A stretch of DNA of 64,000 bases from Roseomonas alba (GTDB lineage Bacteria > Pseudomonadota > Alphaproteobacteria > Acetobacterales > Acetobacteraceae), in NCBI RefSeq assembly GCF_019430885.1, contig NZ_JAHYBZ010000005.1, positions 372,001-436,000 on the forward strand, written 5' to 3'. Below, one piece after another: positions 27,091 through 39,373 of this stretch (position 1 is the stretch's first letter; the number at the start of each line of letters is the position of its first letter). The notes beneath the pieces were generated by a model. It searched no databases, had not been told where the DNA came from, and saw only the letters and a program-made list of their open reading frames with translations. Position numbers and translations under genes: made by a program.

Positions 27091-27275
27091 GGAGGCGGAG
27101 GGGCTCTGCCCCTCCACGCCACCCCGGCAAAGGCCGAAAGGCCTTTGCAAACCAATACTTGGCGCCGGGCACCTGGACTACAGCAAAGACGCCGGACGCG
27201 CTATGCGCCCGGCGTCAATTCAAGGTGTCCAGAGGCCTTTCGGTCTTTGGTGGGGAGGGGCAAAGCCCCTCTCCG
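27091..27275. repeat. Interspersed repeat, copy C (compact inverted pair)
   Basis: Both ends carry the 'left' motif in opposite directions. At 27096-27150: GGAGGGGC-TCT-GCCCCTCC, then CCCCGGCAAAGGCC and GGCCTTTGCAAACC. At 27229-27275, in inverted order: CAGAGGCCTTTCGGTCTTTGGTGGGGAGGGGC-AAA-GCCCCT. The spacer is about 80 bp with GCCGGGCAC and GCGCCCGGCG elements. It lies between infB and rbfA inside a single operon, so it is transcribed and would form large hairpins. Confidence 0.7.
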
Positions 27276-27276
27276 A

Positions 27277-29985
<2,709 letters not shown>

Positions 29986-30044
29986 TCGCCGATCCGAACC
30001 CGATCCCTCAAGAAATCCAAAGCCGCCACGAACGTTGCGGCCCC

Positions 30045-30648
30045 TTACGCATCACCGGGCGAAGTGCCGGCGAACCCTGCCAGCCGCTCCGCCTCGGCCC
30101 GGATGGCATCCGCCAGCCGACCCGGGGCGACCACGACATGTACGGCGTGGTCACGCCCGAAAACCCCACCCAACTCCGCCGCGGACAGCGGCAACACGGC
30201 CGGAAGGTCCCGTCCGCCGAAGCGCGCGCGCTCGGCTGGGCTGCCATCCGCGGCCTGAACCAGCAGTCCCGCGCGCCCGGCCTGAAGCCATTCGCGCGCC
30301 GCCTGCCAGCCCGAAACGGCCTGTCCCGCCCGCCGGGCCAAGCCCAGAAGGTCGCGGACACGACCGCGAAGACCGTCCTCGATCCGCGCGCGAAGGTCGG
30401 AGGGAAGCGTCACCTGCCCACGCGCGGCCCGATTGAAGGCCCCGCGGCTCAGCGCGGTTTCTAGCACATCGCTTCGCGCGCTCAACCACATTCCCCGACC
30501 CGGCAGTTTTCCTGTCAGATCGGGAACGACTTCCCGCCCAGGACCCAGCACGAAGCGGATCATCCGCTCCTTCGGCTGGACCTCGCGCGTCGCGATGCAG
30601 CGGCGGAGGGGGCCCTTCTCGGGCTCATCCTCCTCCGGCGCATCGGCA

Positions 30649-30665
<17 letters not shown>
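30045..30665 (-). CDS. ylxR: YlxR-type RNA-binding protein fused to an L7Ae-like domain
   Basis: 206 residues. The N-terminal ~90 residues contain [19 protein letters not shown] and [16 protein letters not shown], the YlxR (DUF448) RNA-binding pattern. The C-terminal half (about 95-200) has [15 protein letters not shown] ... [13 protein letters not shown], an L7Ae/L30e-like fold. This fused arrangement is known in alphaproteobacteria. The start is GTG 30665, overlapping the end of nusA by 17 nt, so expression is coupled to nusA and infB. Confidence 0.88.
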
Positions 30666-32199
<1,534 letters not shown>

Positions 32200-32212
32200 A
32201 TTGCCTATCCTC

Positions 32213-32740
32213 TCAGTTGGGCGTCTGGGGTGCCGCGGTGGCGGCGATCAATTCGTCGGTCAGGACCAGCTTGGCCTTGCGGATATTGTCGCGGCGGAAG
32301 GCGATTTCGGTGCCGTCTTCCAGCTTCAGCCGCGCGACATCCGCATCCGCGCCGAGCGCGATGCCGCGGAAGCGCTTGCGCCCGTCCTGCGGGATGGCGA
32401 GTTCCAGCGTCGCCACATGCCCTGCGAAGCGGTTCCAATCCTTGGCCCGGGTCAGCGGCCGGTCGATGCCGGCCGAGGAGACCTCCAGCGTCCATGCGGA
32501 CTTGATCGGGTCGGCCACGTCCAGCACGGCGCCGACGGCATGGCTGATCGCCTCGCAATCGTCGACGGTGAAGATGGCACCATCCGCCCGGTCGGCCATG
32601 ATCTGGACGGTCGGGGTTTCCTTGCCGGAGACCTGGACGCGCACCAGCTCATAGCCCAGATGGCCGAGCGTCGGCAGGATAGCGTCAGCGATGCGGGCTT
32701 CGAGCCCCTCATGCCGGGGCAGGTCGTCAGTCTCGTTCAA
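32213..32740 (-). CDS. rimP: Ribosome maturation factor RimP
   Basis: 175 residues from TTG 32740. Blocks: [48 protein letters not shown] and a C-terminal SH3-like domain with [11 protein letters not shown]. It is needed for 30S maturation. The start is uncertain: the open frame continues upstream across an intrinsic-terminator-like hairpin, making a start before that hairpin unlikely. First gene of the nusA-infB operon. Confidence 0.88.
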   Translation of the reverse strand: MNETDDLPRHEGLEARIADAILPTLGHLGYELVRVQVSGKETPTVQIMADRADGAIFTVDDCEAISHAVGAVLDVADPIKSAWTLEVSSAGIDRPLTRAKDWNRFAGHVATLELAIPQDGRKRFRGIALGADADVARLKLEDGTEIAFRRDNIRKAKLVLTDELIAATAAPQTPN

Positions 32741-32745
32741 GCAAC

Positions 32746-32773
32746 AAAAAAGGCGGCCCCTTGCAAGGCCACC
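32746..32773 (-). terminator. Intrinsic-terminator-like hairpin in the rimP leader (possible attenuator)
   Basis: On the minus strand: GGTGGCC, loop TTGCAAGG, GGCCGCC, then TTTTTT. It is a seven-pair stem with one G-U wobble followed directly by six T. It ends only five bases before the rimP start codon. Since no minus-strand gene ends just upstream, it is placed to control entry into rimP-nusA-infB by attenuation and not to end another gene. Confidence 0.6.
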
Positions 32774-32889
32774 CCCCGTAAAGCCGGATGGAATGTCTGG
32801 CCACGTTATGGCCCTTCGGTGAACACTATGCAAGCGTGCTTGCAGCGGCGCTGCGGCGACACCATTCCGGGGCGTGGAGAATCTCAGCT

Positions 32890-33489
32890 ATGACACACCC
32901 CATCCCGATGCCGATCGGACGTCGCGCCCTGGCCGGGGGGCTCGTCGCCCTGGCGGCCGGGCCGGCCCGCGCCGAGACGCGGAAGCGCTACAGCTTCGAC
33001 CAGAAGAGCGGGACGCTGGAGTTCACCGCCCGGCATCTCGGCATCCTGACCTCGACCGGCAAGTTCGACGATTTCATGGCCGAGCTGCTGATCGACCCGG
33101 ACCGGCCGCTGACGTCGCATGTCTCGGCCACAGTCCGCACCGCGGCGATCGACATCGCCTATCCGGGCGCGGTCGACCTGCTGCGCTCCCCCGACTTCTT
33201 CGATGTCGAGACATACCCCGAGGCCCGCTTCACCGGCGCTGCGACGGGGCAGGGCAGCCTGGAACGCTTCACCCTGGCGGGCGACCTGACCATCCGCGGC
33301 ATCACCAGGCCCTTCCGGATGGAGGCGCGGCTGCTTGGACGCCAGCGCGACGCCACGCTGGGCGGCGACGTCGCGAATTTCTCCGCCGAGGGGGACATGA
33401 AGCGGTCGGAATACGGGATGGTATCGGATGCGGCCTCGATCTCCGACACCATCCGCCTGAGCGTCCGTGTCCGCATCCTCCTCACCTGA
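32890..33489 (+). CDS. YceI-like lipocalin-fold periplasmic protein
   Basis: 199 residues. An N-terminal export signal with twin arginine (IGRRALAGGLVALAAGPARA) precedes the YceI domain: YSFDQKSGTLEFTARHLG, SHVSATVRTAAIDI, SPDFFDVETYPEARF, LTIRGITRPF. YceI proteins bind polyisoprenoids or related amphipathic molecules in the periplasm. The stop overlaps the cytochrome b561 start by 23 nt, a pairing common in proteobacteria. Confidence 0.88.
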   Translation: MTHPIPMPIGRRALAGGLVALAAGPARAETRKRYSFDQKSGTLEFTARHLGILTSTGKFDDFMAELLIDPDRPLTSHVSATVRTAAIDIAYPGAVDLLRSPDFFDVETYPEARFTGAATGQGSLERFTLAGDLTIRGITRPFRMEARLLGRQRDATLGGDVANFSAEGDMKRSEYGMVSDAASISDTIRLSVRVRILLT

Positions 33490-34018
33490 CGGCTGGAGCC
33501 GGGCGCAGCGCTGGCTGCACTGGACGGTGGCGGCGCTGGTCTTCACCGGCTTCGTGGTCGGGCTGGTCATGGTGGCGCTGCCGCTGACCCAGCTTCTCGC
33601 GAAGATCATCGCCTATCAGGTGCACAAGACAATCGGGCTGCTGGTGCCGCCGCTGGTGCTGTGGCGGCTGATCCTGCGGGCGCGCCGCGGCCGCCCGGCC
33701 GAGGATGACGGCATCCCCGTCTGGCAGCGCCGCGCGGCGGGCGCCGGGCACGCCGCGCTCTACGCCCTGCTGATGGTGGTGCCGGTGCTGGGCTACGTGA
33801 CCGCCAGCACGGCGCCGGGGCAGATCCCGACGACGCTGTTCCTGCTGATCCCGGTGCCGCATCTGCTGCCACCCGATGCAGCGGCGTATGAGGCGCTGCG
33901 GGCCGTGCACCGGACCCTCGCCTGGACGCTGGTGATCCTGGCCCTCGGCCACGGGGGCATGGCCATCGTGCATCACTGGCGCGGCCGCCCGACGCTGCGG
34001 CTGATGCTGGGCCGTTGA
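33467..34018 (+). CDS. Cytochrome b561 family membrane protein
   Basis: 183 residues with four membrane segments. Haem-ligand histidines are probable in QRWLHW (near 17), QVHKTIGLLV (near 52), the mid-protein GHAAL and RAVHRTLAW/GHGG near the end. It is a di-haem b-type electron carrier in the inner membrane, likely partnering the YceI-like protein. The start is GTG 33467 inside the end of the YceI gene. Confidence 0.87.
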   Translation: MSASSSPDGWSRAQRWLHWTVAALVFTGFVVGLVMVALPLTQLLAKIIAYQVHKTIGLLVPPLVLWRLILRARRGRPAEDDGIPVWQRRAAGAGHAALYALLMVVPVLGYVTASTAPGQIPTTLFLLIPVPHLLPPDAAAYEALRAVHRTLAWTLVILALGHGGMAIVHHWRGRPTLRLMLGR

Positions 34019-34021
34019 CGT

Positions 34022-34057
34022 GGCCGGGGCGGGGGCGCGACCGCCCTCGCCCCGGCC
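34022..34057. terminator. Strong bidirectional hairpin between convergent genes
   Basis: Arms GGCCGGGGCG and CGCCCCGGCC, ten base pairs, separated by 16 nt. It lies just after the cytochrome b561 stop (34018) and just before the binding-protein stop (34062), so it can serve both convergent transcripts. Confidence 0.7.
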
Positions 34058-34061
34058 GGCA

Positions 34062-35669
34062 TCACCCCACCCGGATCGGCGTCACGTCCTGCATCCAGGA
34101 TTGCGCCTGGACAAAGCCGGACAGGCGCTTCGACAGGCCGCGCGGGTTCACGTCGTGCACCACCCAGATCCACATCGCCTGGTCCACCAGATGGCCATGC
34201 AGCTCGGCCAGCACCGCGTCCTGCGCCGCGGTGTCGAAGGTCTGGCGGGCCTTCAGGCACAGCTCATCCGTCTTCGCGTCGCTGTAGCCGCCCCAGTTGA
34301 AGCCAGAACCGCCGGCCGCCGCGCTCTGCGCCGGCCCGAGCAGCCCGATATCCGGGTCCCAGAAGGCCCAGGAATTGTTGATGCCGTGCAGGCCGCGATT
34401 CTCGGGTGCGGCAGCACCGGCCCGGCGGCGGGTGCGCAGCGCCTCCCAGTCCATCACCTCGAATTCCAGCTCGATGCCGACGTCGCGGTAGTTCTGCTGG
34501 ATCAGCTCGTTCATCGGCAGCGGCTGCATCTGCCCCGAGCCCGAGGGCGAGATGATGAACTTCGTCTTCACCGGGTTGCGCGGGCCGAAGCCGGCCTCGG
34601 CCAGCAGCCGCTTCGCGCGGTCGGGGTCATAGGACAGGTCCACGGTCGGCCGGCCGAACCAGGGATGACCTTCATTGACCATGCCCTTGGCCGGCAGGGC
34701 CATGCCGCCCAGCATCGCGACCATCGCCGCCCGGTCGATCGCCATGTTCGCCGCCTGGCGCACGCGCAGGTCGCGGAACGGGCTGTCTGGCGTGAAGGAC
34801 AGATGGTGGCACCAGATATGCGGATAGGCGTTGGTGACGACGTTATGCCCGGCGGCGCGGATGCGCGGCGCGGCGTCCGGTGGCGGCGCCTCGACGAAAT
34901 CCACCTGGTTGGACAGCAACGCTGAAACGCGCGTCAGCGCATCCGGGATCGGGACCAGAACCAGCCGTTCATGCTTCGGCGCCCGGCTGGGGTCCCAGTA
35001 GTTCGGGTTGCGCACCGCCTCGAGCCGTTCCCGCGGCACGAAGCGATCGACCATGTAGGGGCCGGTGCCCGAAGGCCGTTCGGCGACGCGGTCCCAGTTG
35101 TTCCCGAGCTCGGCATAGCGCGCGGGCGAGGAATAGAAGACGTTCGCCATGTTGTAGGGGAAGATCGCGTCGACCGACTTGGTCTCGATCTCGATGGTCC
35201 GCGCGTCCTTCACGCGCCAGCGCGCGATGTTGGCGGTGTAGAGCCCCGCCTGCGCGGCCTGCAGCCGGTCGAAATGCGGCGCGTCGCGGTCGACCAGCTT
35301 GGCGAGGTTCCAGGCCACCGCATTGGCGTCGAAGGCGCTGCCGTCATGGAAGCGCACGCCATCGCGCAGGTTGAAGGTCCAGACCTTCTTCGTCGCATCG
35401 TCGACCGCCCAGCGTTCGGCGAGCCCCGGCCGCAGCGTGGCGGCCCGGTCGGATTTCGACAGATCCCAGGCGATCAGCGGGTCGTAGATGTTGATGCCGA
35501 CGAAGCGCAGACCTTCGGCGCCCTGGCTGGGCTGCCCGGTGGTCAGCGGGATGTCGCCCGCCGTCATGCCGATGCGCAGGGTGCCGGTCGGCGCCGGCTG
35601 GGCAGTGGCGGCGGCGAAGGGCGCGGCGGCGAGCGCGGCGGCGCCCGCGAAAAGGTCACGGCGATGCAA
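34062..35669 (-). CDS. Orphan SBP_bac_5-type periplasmic binding protein
   Basis: 535 residues from TTG 35669. The N-terminus HRRDLFAGAAALAAAPFAA is a good twin-arginine signal. The mature protein has dipeptide/oligopeptide-binding blocks: LAERWAVDDATKKVWTFNLR, GVRFHDGSAFDANAV and YDPDRAKRLLAEAGF. The TTG is preferred because GGAG precedes it and the signal then starts cleanly; an ATG at 35714 is the alternative. No permease or ATPase gene lies nearby, so it must use distant partners or act as a sensor. An AraC regulator is encoded just upstream. Confidence 0.85.
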   Translation of the reverse strand: MHRRDLFAGAAALAAAPFAAATAQPAPTGTLRIGMTAGDIPLTTGQPSQGAEGLRFVGINIYDPLIAWDLSKSDRAATLRPGLAERWAVDDATKKVWTFNLRDGVRFHDGSAFDANAVAWNLAKLVDRDAPHFDRLQAAQAGLYTANIARWRVKDARTIEIETKSVDAIFPYNMANVFYSSPARYAELGNNWDRVAERPSGTGPYMVDRFVPRERLEAVRNPNYWDPSRAPKHERLVLVPIPDALTRVSALLSNQVDFVEAPPPDAAPRIRAAGHNVVTNAYPHIWCHHLSFTPDSPFRDLRVRQAANMAIDRAAMVAMLGGMALPAKGMVNEGHPWFGRPTVDLSYDPDRAKRLLAEAGFGPRNPVKTKFIISPSGSGQMQPLPMNELIQQNYRDVGIELEFEVMDWEALRTRRRAGAAAPENRGLHGINNSWAFWDPDIGLLGPAQSAAAGGSGFNWGGYSDAKTDELCLKARQTFDTAAQDAVLAELHGHLVDQAMWIWVVHDVNPRGLSKRLSGFVQAQSWMQDVTPIRVG

Positions 35670-35908
35670 GGCGGGGTTCTCCGCTGCGTGAAGCCGTGTG
35701 AATCCCTGGCGCATTGTTGCGGCGCAGCATGGCGGGGCGGGCCGCGACACGCAAGGCGCGCCGACCTGCTCGGAGCCTCTTTGGACACGCGCCGTGCGGC
35801 GCATTGCCGGGTCCGGTACCGGCCGCACCCCCCACTCCCCATTCAGGATACTGCCGTTGGATGGCCGGTTGGGAGTGCGGGCCGAAGCCGGACGTTTCAA
35901 ATGGTCTG

Positions 35909-36871
35909 TCAGCCCTTGCGGCGTGCGGAGGCGAGCGTGGCTGACGGCGTCTCGCCGAAGCGCGCCCGATAGCTCGCGGCAAAGCGGCCGAGATGCATCG
36001 CGCCGCACTCATAGGCGATGGAGGCCACGGTCTCCGAAGGCCTGGCATTCATCAGCCGGTCGCGCGCGGCGTCCAGCCGGCAGATCGCCAGGAAGTCGCG
36101 CGGCGTGGTCCCGCGGTAGCGGCGGAAGCCGGCCTGCAGGGCGCGCATGCTGACGCCGAGCTCACCAGCAAGATCGGCGATCGAGATCGCATCCTCGAAG
36201 CGCGCGCGCAGGGCGGCTTCCGCACGATGCACCTGCGCAAGCCCGGCCACGGAGACGGGTTGTGCGGCCACCTTGGCGACAGCCAGGCAATCGTCCAGCA
36301 GCAGGTCCATCAGCAGGCGCACCATCCCCCGCGCGACGCGCGAGGTCGGTGCCAGCGCCTCCTCGGCATCGAGTTCCTGCACGATCAGCCGCAGGGTGCG
36401 GGACAGGCGACGGGAGGGCTGGGTGGGCCAATACAGGTCAGGGCGCCAGGCCTGGTCGGCCGCGCCGATGCCGGCATGGGCCGCGAGCCGCGCCATCGGC
36501 ACCTGCAGCACGAGCCCGAGATAGGGGCCGGGGATGATCGTGGTGCGCCGCCCGGGGCGCATCAGGGCCGCATCATCGCCCTGCACCGCGAAGTCCCGCC
36601 CCTTGTCGGTGGTCCCGAGCAGCCCGTCCCAGGCCAGCAGCATGGTCGCGTTGCCATGGTCGACCGGCCAGACGCGATGCCCCGTCGTCTGCACCGCACT
36701 GAGCCGGATGCCATCCAGCAGCACGGAATTCGTGGCCATGTGGAACCGGTCCGGATCGCCGATGGCCTCATAGCCCTCCACGGAGGGGAACAGCATGGCG
36801 GTGTCGCGCGCCGCCTTGACGGACCGCGTGGAGAAGACCGGGTAGCGATGCAGCGGGAGGGCGGTGGCCAT
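35909..36871 (-). CDS. AraC-family transcriptional regulator
   Basis: 320 residues. The N-terminal ~200 residues resemble an AraC-binding-like domain. The C-terminal two helix-turn-helix units are clear: SIADLAGELGVSMRALQAGFRRYRGTTP and SVASIAYECGAMHLGRFAASYRARFGETP. It is upstream of, and on the same strand as, the orphan peptide-type binding protein, with a 239-nt gap, so it may control that gene. The inducer is unknown. Confidence 0.87.
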   Translation of the reverse strand: MATALPLHRYPVFSTRSVKAARDTAMLFPSVEGYEAIGDPDRFHMATNSVLLDGIRLSAVQTTGHRVWPVDHGNATMLLAWDGLLGTTDKGRDFAVQGDDAALMRPGRRTTIIPGPYLGLVLQVPMARLAAHAGIGAADQAWRPDLYWPTQPSRRLSRTLRLIVQELDAEEALAPTSRVARGMVRLLMDLLLDDCLAVAKVAAQPVSVAGLAQVHRAEAALRARFEDAISIADLAGELGVSMRALQAGFRRYRGTTPRDFLAICRLDAARDRLMNARPSETVASIAYECGAMHLGRFAASYRARFGETPSATLASARRKG

Positions 36872-37234
36872 GACGGGCTGCGGTCCATGCGGCAGATGCG
36901 AAACAATATCACGCTACACGGCTTTCGCGGGAGCACAGCCAAACATGCATCGCGCCACGCTCAAGCATTGGTGAGAATGAGCGCCGAAGACGCGGACGCC
37001 CGATCGAGCGGCAGGACCCCGCGCGAGGTCCGCTCCACCACACTGCGCAAAGTGGATAGGGTGCGCTCCGCGTCCCGGATCGCGGATCCTGCGGTGCCGT
37101 TGCCATCGTGATGAATAACGTAGCGGCGTTGCGTAACCCGCTTCGGGGCCACTTTGCGCCAGGGCAGTGATGCTCCACAGGCTTTGGCGCCGGTGGCGAA
37201 GCAGTCCAGACGGGAGCGCTTTTCATCGCGCGGC
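36872..37234. other. Intergenic region between divergent genes
   Basis: 363 bases between the AraC gene and a small plus-strand gene. It is somewhat richer in AT near 36895-36915 and 37105-37130, where promoters for either side could lie. Short inverted elements around GTAGCGGCGTTGCGTAAC are seen, but none is convincing. The open frames inside it lack recognisable features. Confidence 0.4.
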
Positions 37235-37522
37235 ATGACCGCCGTCGAGCTCGGCCAGACCTTCACCGTCTATCAGATCGAAACGGCGGACCACGAGCTG
37301 ATCCTCGCCGAGGGCCTGCCCGCCGAGACCTTCGTCGACAACGTCCCGCGCAGCCGCTTCGACAATGCCGCGGAATACGACGCGCTGTTCGGCGGCACCG
37401 ACACCGCGATCCGGGAAATGGACCGGCCTCGCGCCGCCAGCGCCCGCCAGGTGCCCGCCGCCATCCACGACCGGATCGCGGCCATCGCGGCCGCGCGCAT
37501 GCCGGAACCGAAGGCCGCCTGA
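37235..37522 (+). CDS. Hypothetical protein, 95 residues
   Basis: A soluble protein with a beta-rich N-terminal half (TFTVYQIETADHELILAEGLP) and an alanine-rich helical tail. Codon positions show the normal bias of this genome. The ATG at 37235 is preferred over 37154. No family was recognised. It converges on the SDR gene with only 19 nt between stops. Confidence 0.55.
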   Translation: MTAVELGQTFTVYQIETADHELILAEGLPAETFVDNVPRSRFDNAAEYDALFGGTDTAIREMDRPRAASARQVPAAIHDRIAAIAAARMPEPKAA

Positions 37523-37541
37523 TCCGGTCGGCCTGCTGTCC

Positions 37542-38300
37542 TCAGGGCGGCAGGCGCAGCGCGGAATCGAGCCGGATCGTCGTACCGTTCAGCAACGGGT
37601 TCGCGCAAATGGCCAGCACCATGCGCGCGAACTCCTCCGGCAGGCCGAGCCGCGCGGGGAAGGGCGGCAGCGCCCGGATCGCGGCCTGCGCGGCCTCGGG
37701 CAGGCCGGCGAGCATCGGCGTCTCGAACAGGCCCGGCGCGATGGTCACCACGCGGATGCCGGACTTCGCCAGTTCGCGGGCCGCCGGCAGAGTCAGCCCC
37801 ATCACCCCGGCCTTGGACGCCGCATAGGCGCATTGGCCGATCTGCCCGTCCTCGCCGGCGATGGACGCCGTGTTGACGATGACGCCGCGTTCCTTATCGG
37901 GCGCCGTCGGGTCCAGCGCCTGCATGCGCTGCGCTGCCAGCCGCAGGACGTTGAAGGTGCCGACGAGGTTCACCCGCAGCGCGCGTTCGAACAGCGCCAG
38001 GTCATGGGCGCCGTTGCGGCCGACCACGCGGGCAGCGGGTGCGATGCCGGCACAGTTCACCACCAGGCGCAGCGGGCCGAGGCCCGAGGCGGCTTCGAGC
38101 GCCGTCGCGACATCGGCCTCGCTGGCGACGTCGCCGGCGACGGGCGTGGCCTCACAGCGTTCAGCGAGCGCGGCGAGGCCCTCGGCATTCAGGTCCATGG
38201 CCACGACCTGCGCGCCGGCGGCGGCGAGTGCCTCGGCCGTCGCGGCGCCAAGGCCGGACCCCGCGCCGGTGACAAGGGCGGATGCGCCGGTCAGCTCCAT
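37542..38300 (-). CDS. Short-chain dehydrogenase, 3-hydroxyacyl-CoA dehydrogenase type-2-like
   Basis: 252 residues. NAD motif TGAGSGLG, NAG-type CAGIAPA, and catalytic Ser/Tyr/Lys in NTASIAGEDGQIGQCAYAASKAG. The insert with GRNGAHDLALFERALRVNLVGTFNVLRLAA resembles the HSD17B10/type-2 HAD group. It oxidises 3-hydroxyacyl-CoA or a related alcohol. The ATG at 38300 overlaps the end of trmB by 10 nt. Confidence 0.85.
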   Translation of the reverse strand: MELTGASALVTGAGSGLGAATAEALAAAGAQVVAMDLNAEGLAALAERCEATPVAGDVASEADVATALEAASGLGPLRLVVNCAGIAPAARVVGRNGAHDLALFERALRVNLVGTFNVLRLAAQRMQALDPTAPDKERGVIVNTASIAGEDGQIGQCAYAASKAGVMGLTLPAARELAKSGIRVVTIAPGLFETPMLAGLPEAAQAAIRALPPFPARLGLPEEFARMVLAICANPLLNGTTIRLDSALRLPP

Positions 38301-39010
38301 GGCGTGTCGCTCCTGACGAAGGTCCAATAGTGCGGCGTGCGACCCTCGCGGATCGCCTTGGCTTCATAGCGCGTCGGATGCCAGCCGGCGGGGCGTTCCG
38401 CGGTGACGAGGCTCGCACGCGTGAAGAAGGGCTGGTCGGCGAAGACCTCCTCGACCCAGGCCTGATAGGTTGGGTCGTCGCTCGCGATGCGCCATTCCGC
38501 GCCGGGGCACAGCACGCGGGCGACCGGGGCCAGCATGGCGGCGTGGACGAAGCGCCGCTTGGCGTGCCGCGCCTTGGGCCAGGGATCGGGGAACATCAGA
38601 TAGAGGCGATCGAGGCTCGCCTCCGGCAGCAGCGCGACCAGATGGCGCGCATCCTCGGGCCAGAGGCGCAGCCGGTCGGGGACGCCGGCGCTCGCTTCCT
38701 CGCCTTCCGGGACGATGCGCGTCAGCAGGGAACACAGGCCGTTCTCGAAGACCTCGGAGGCGATCAGGCCGACCTGCGGGTTCGCCGCGGACAGGGCCAG
38801 GGCATGCTCGCCGCCGCCGAAGCCGATCTCGAGCCAGAGCGCCTCGGCGCCCGGGAAGATCACCTGGGGATGCGCCGCTTCCGCCGCGGTCAGCCGGAAG
38901 CGCGGCAGGGCGAGGTCGAGGAGCCGTTCCTGCCGCGGCCGCAGTGGATGTCCGCGGCGGCGGCCATAGAGACGGTCGGGAATGCCCTCGGGGAGGATGG
39001 TATGGGTCAT
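38291..39010 (-). CDS. trmB: tRNA (guanine-N7-)-methyltransferase
   Basis: 239 residues. SAM-binding EIGFGGGEHAL, then the TrmB signature LYLMFPDPWPKARHAKRRFV and a C-terminal WHPTRYEAKAIREGR motif. It makes m7G46 in the variable loop of tRNA. The start overlaps the YciI-like stop as ATGA (39007-39010). It lies downstream of metK, its SAM source, on the same strand. Confidence 0.95.
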   Translation of the reverse strand: MTHTILPEGIPDRLYGRRRGHPLRPRQERLLDLALPRFRLTAAEAAHPQVIFPGAEALWLEIGFGGGEHALALSAANPQVGLIASEVFENGLCSLLTRIVPEGEEASAGVPDRLRLWPEDARHLVALLPEASLDRLYLMFPDPWPKARHAKRRFVHAAMLAPVARVLCPGAEWRIASDDPTYQAWVEEVFADQPFFTRASLVTAERPAGWHPTRYEAKAIREGRTPHYWTFVRSDTPWS

Positions 39011-39303
39011 CGGTGCAGCAGGGTGGGCATCGGGTCGATGCGGTGACCGAAGCCGAGCCCAGCGGCCAGCACCGGGTCCGCCGCGACCAGCGCGGCGGCG
39101 GCTTCGAAGGTTTCGGCCTGCAGGATGCCAAGGCCGAAGGCGCCGTCCGGCGCGAAGACCGGACCGACAGCGATCGCCGTGCCGGCCGCGACCTGTTCGG
39201 CCCAATAGGCGCCGTGGCGGGCCATCGCGGCCTGTTCCTCCGGCGTCATGGCGGCCGGGAAATCCGGGCGTGGCGCGATCAGGCGGTAGCAGAAATAGGG
39301 CAT
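39007..39303 (-). CDS. YciI-like protein
   Basis: 98 residues. YRLIAPRPDFPAAMTPEEQAAMARHGAYWAEQVAAG followed by LGILQAETFEAAAALVAADP is the YciI dimeric alpha-beta barrel pattern with the conserved His/Asp region. The activity is unknown for most members. It sits between metK and trmB and is coupled to trmB by ATGA. Confidence 0.8.
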   Translation of the reverse strand: MPYFCYRLIAPRPDFPAAMTPEEQAAMARHGAYWAEQVAAGTAIAVGPVFAPDGAFGLGILQAETFEAAAALVAADPVLAAGLGFGHRIDPMPTLLHR

Positions 39304-39342
39304 GGAGGCCTCGCCACTACGCTGTCTGTCCCGGCGAGGGCG

Positions 39343-39368
39343 CGGGGCGGGCGCAGTGGCCCGCCCCG
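39343..39368 (-). terminator. metK terminator hairpin
   Basis: Perfect 10-bp arms CGGGGCGGGC and GCCCGCCCCG around GCAGTG, starting six bases after the metK stop. No long T-run follows on the minus strand. It may reduce but not abolish read-through into the YciI-trmB pair. Confidence 0.6.
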
Positions 39369-39373
39369 TTCCG

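Noticed and set aside
36909..37266. Two minus-strand open frames (about 100 codons) in the AraC/hypothetical gap
   Set aside because: They overlap each other and the start of the better-supported plus-strand gene, and show no recognisable features.
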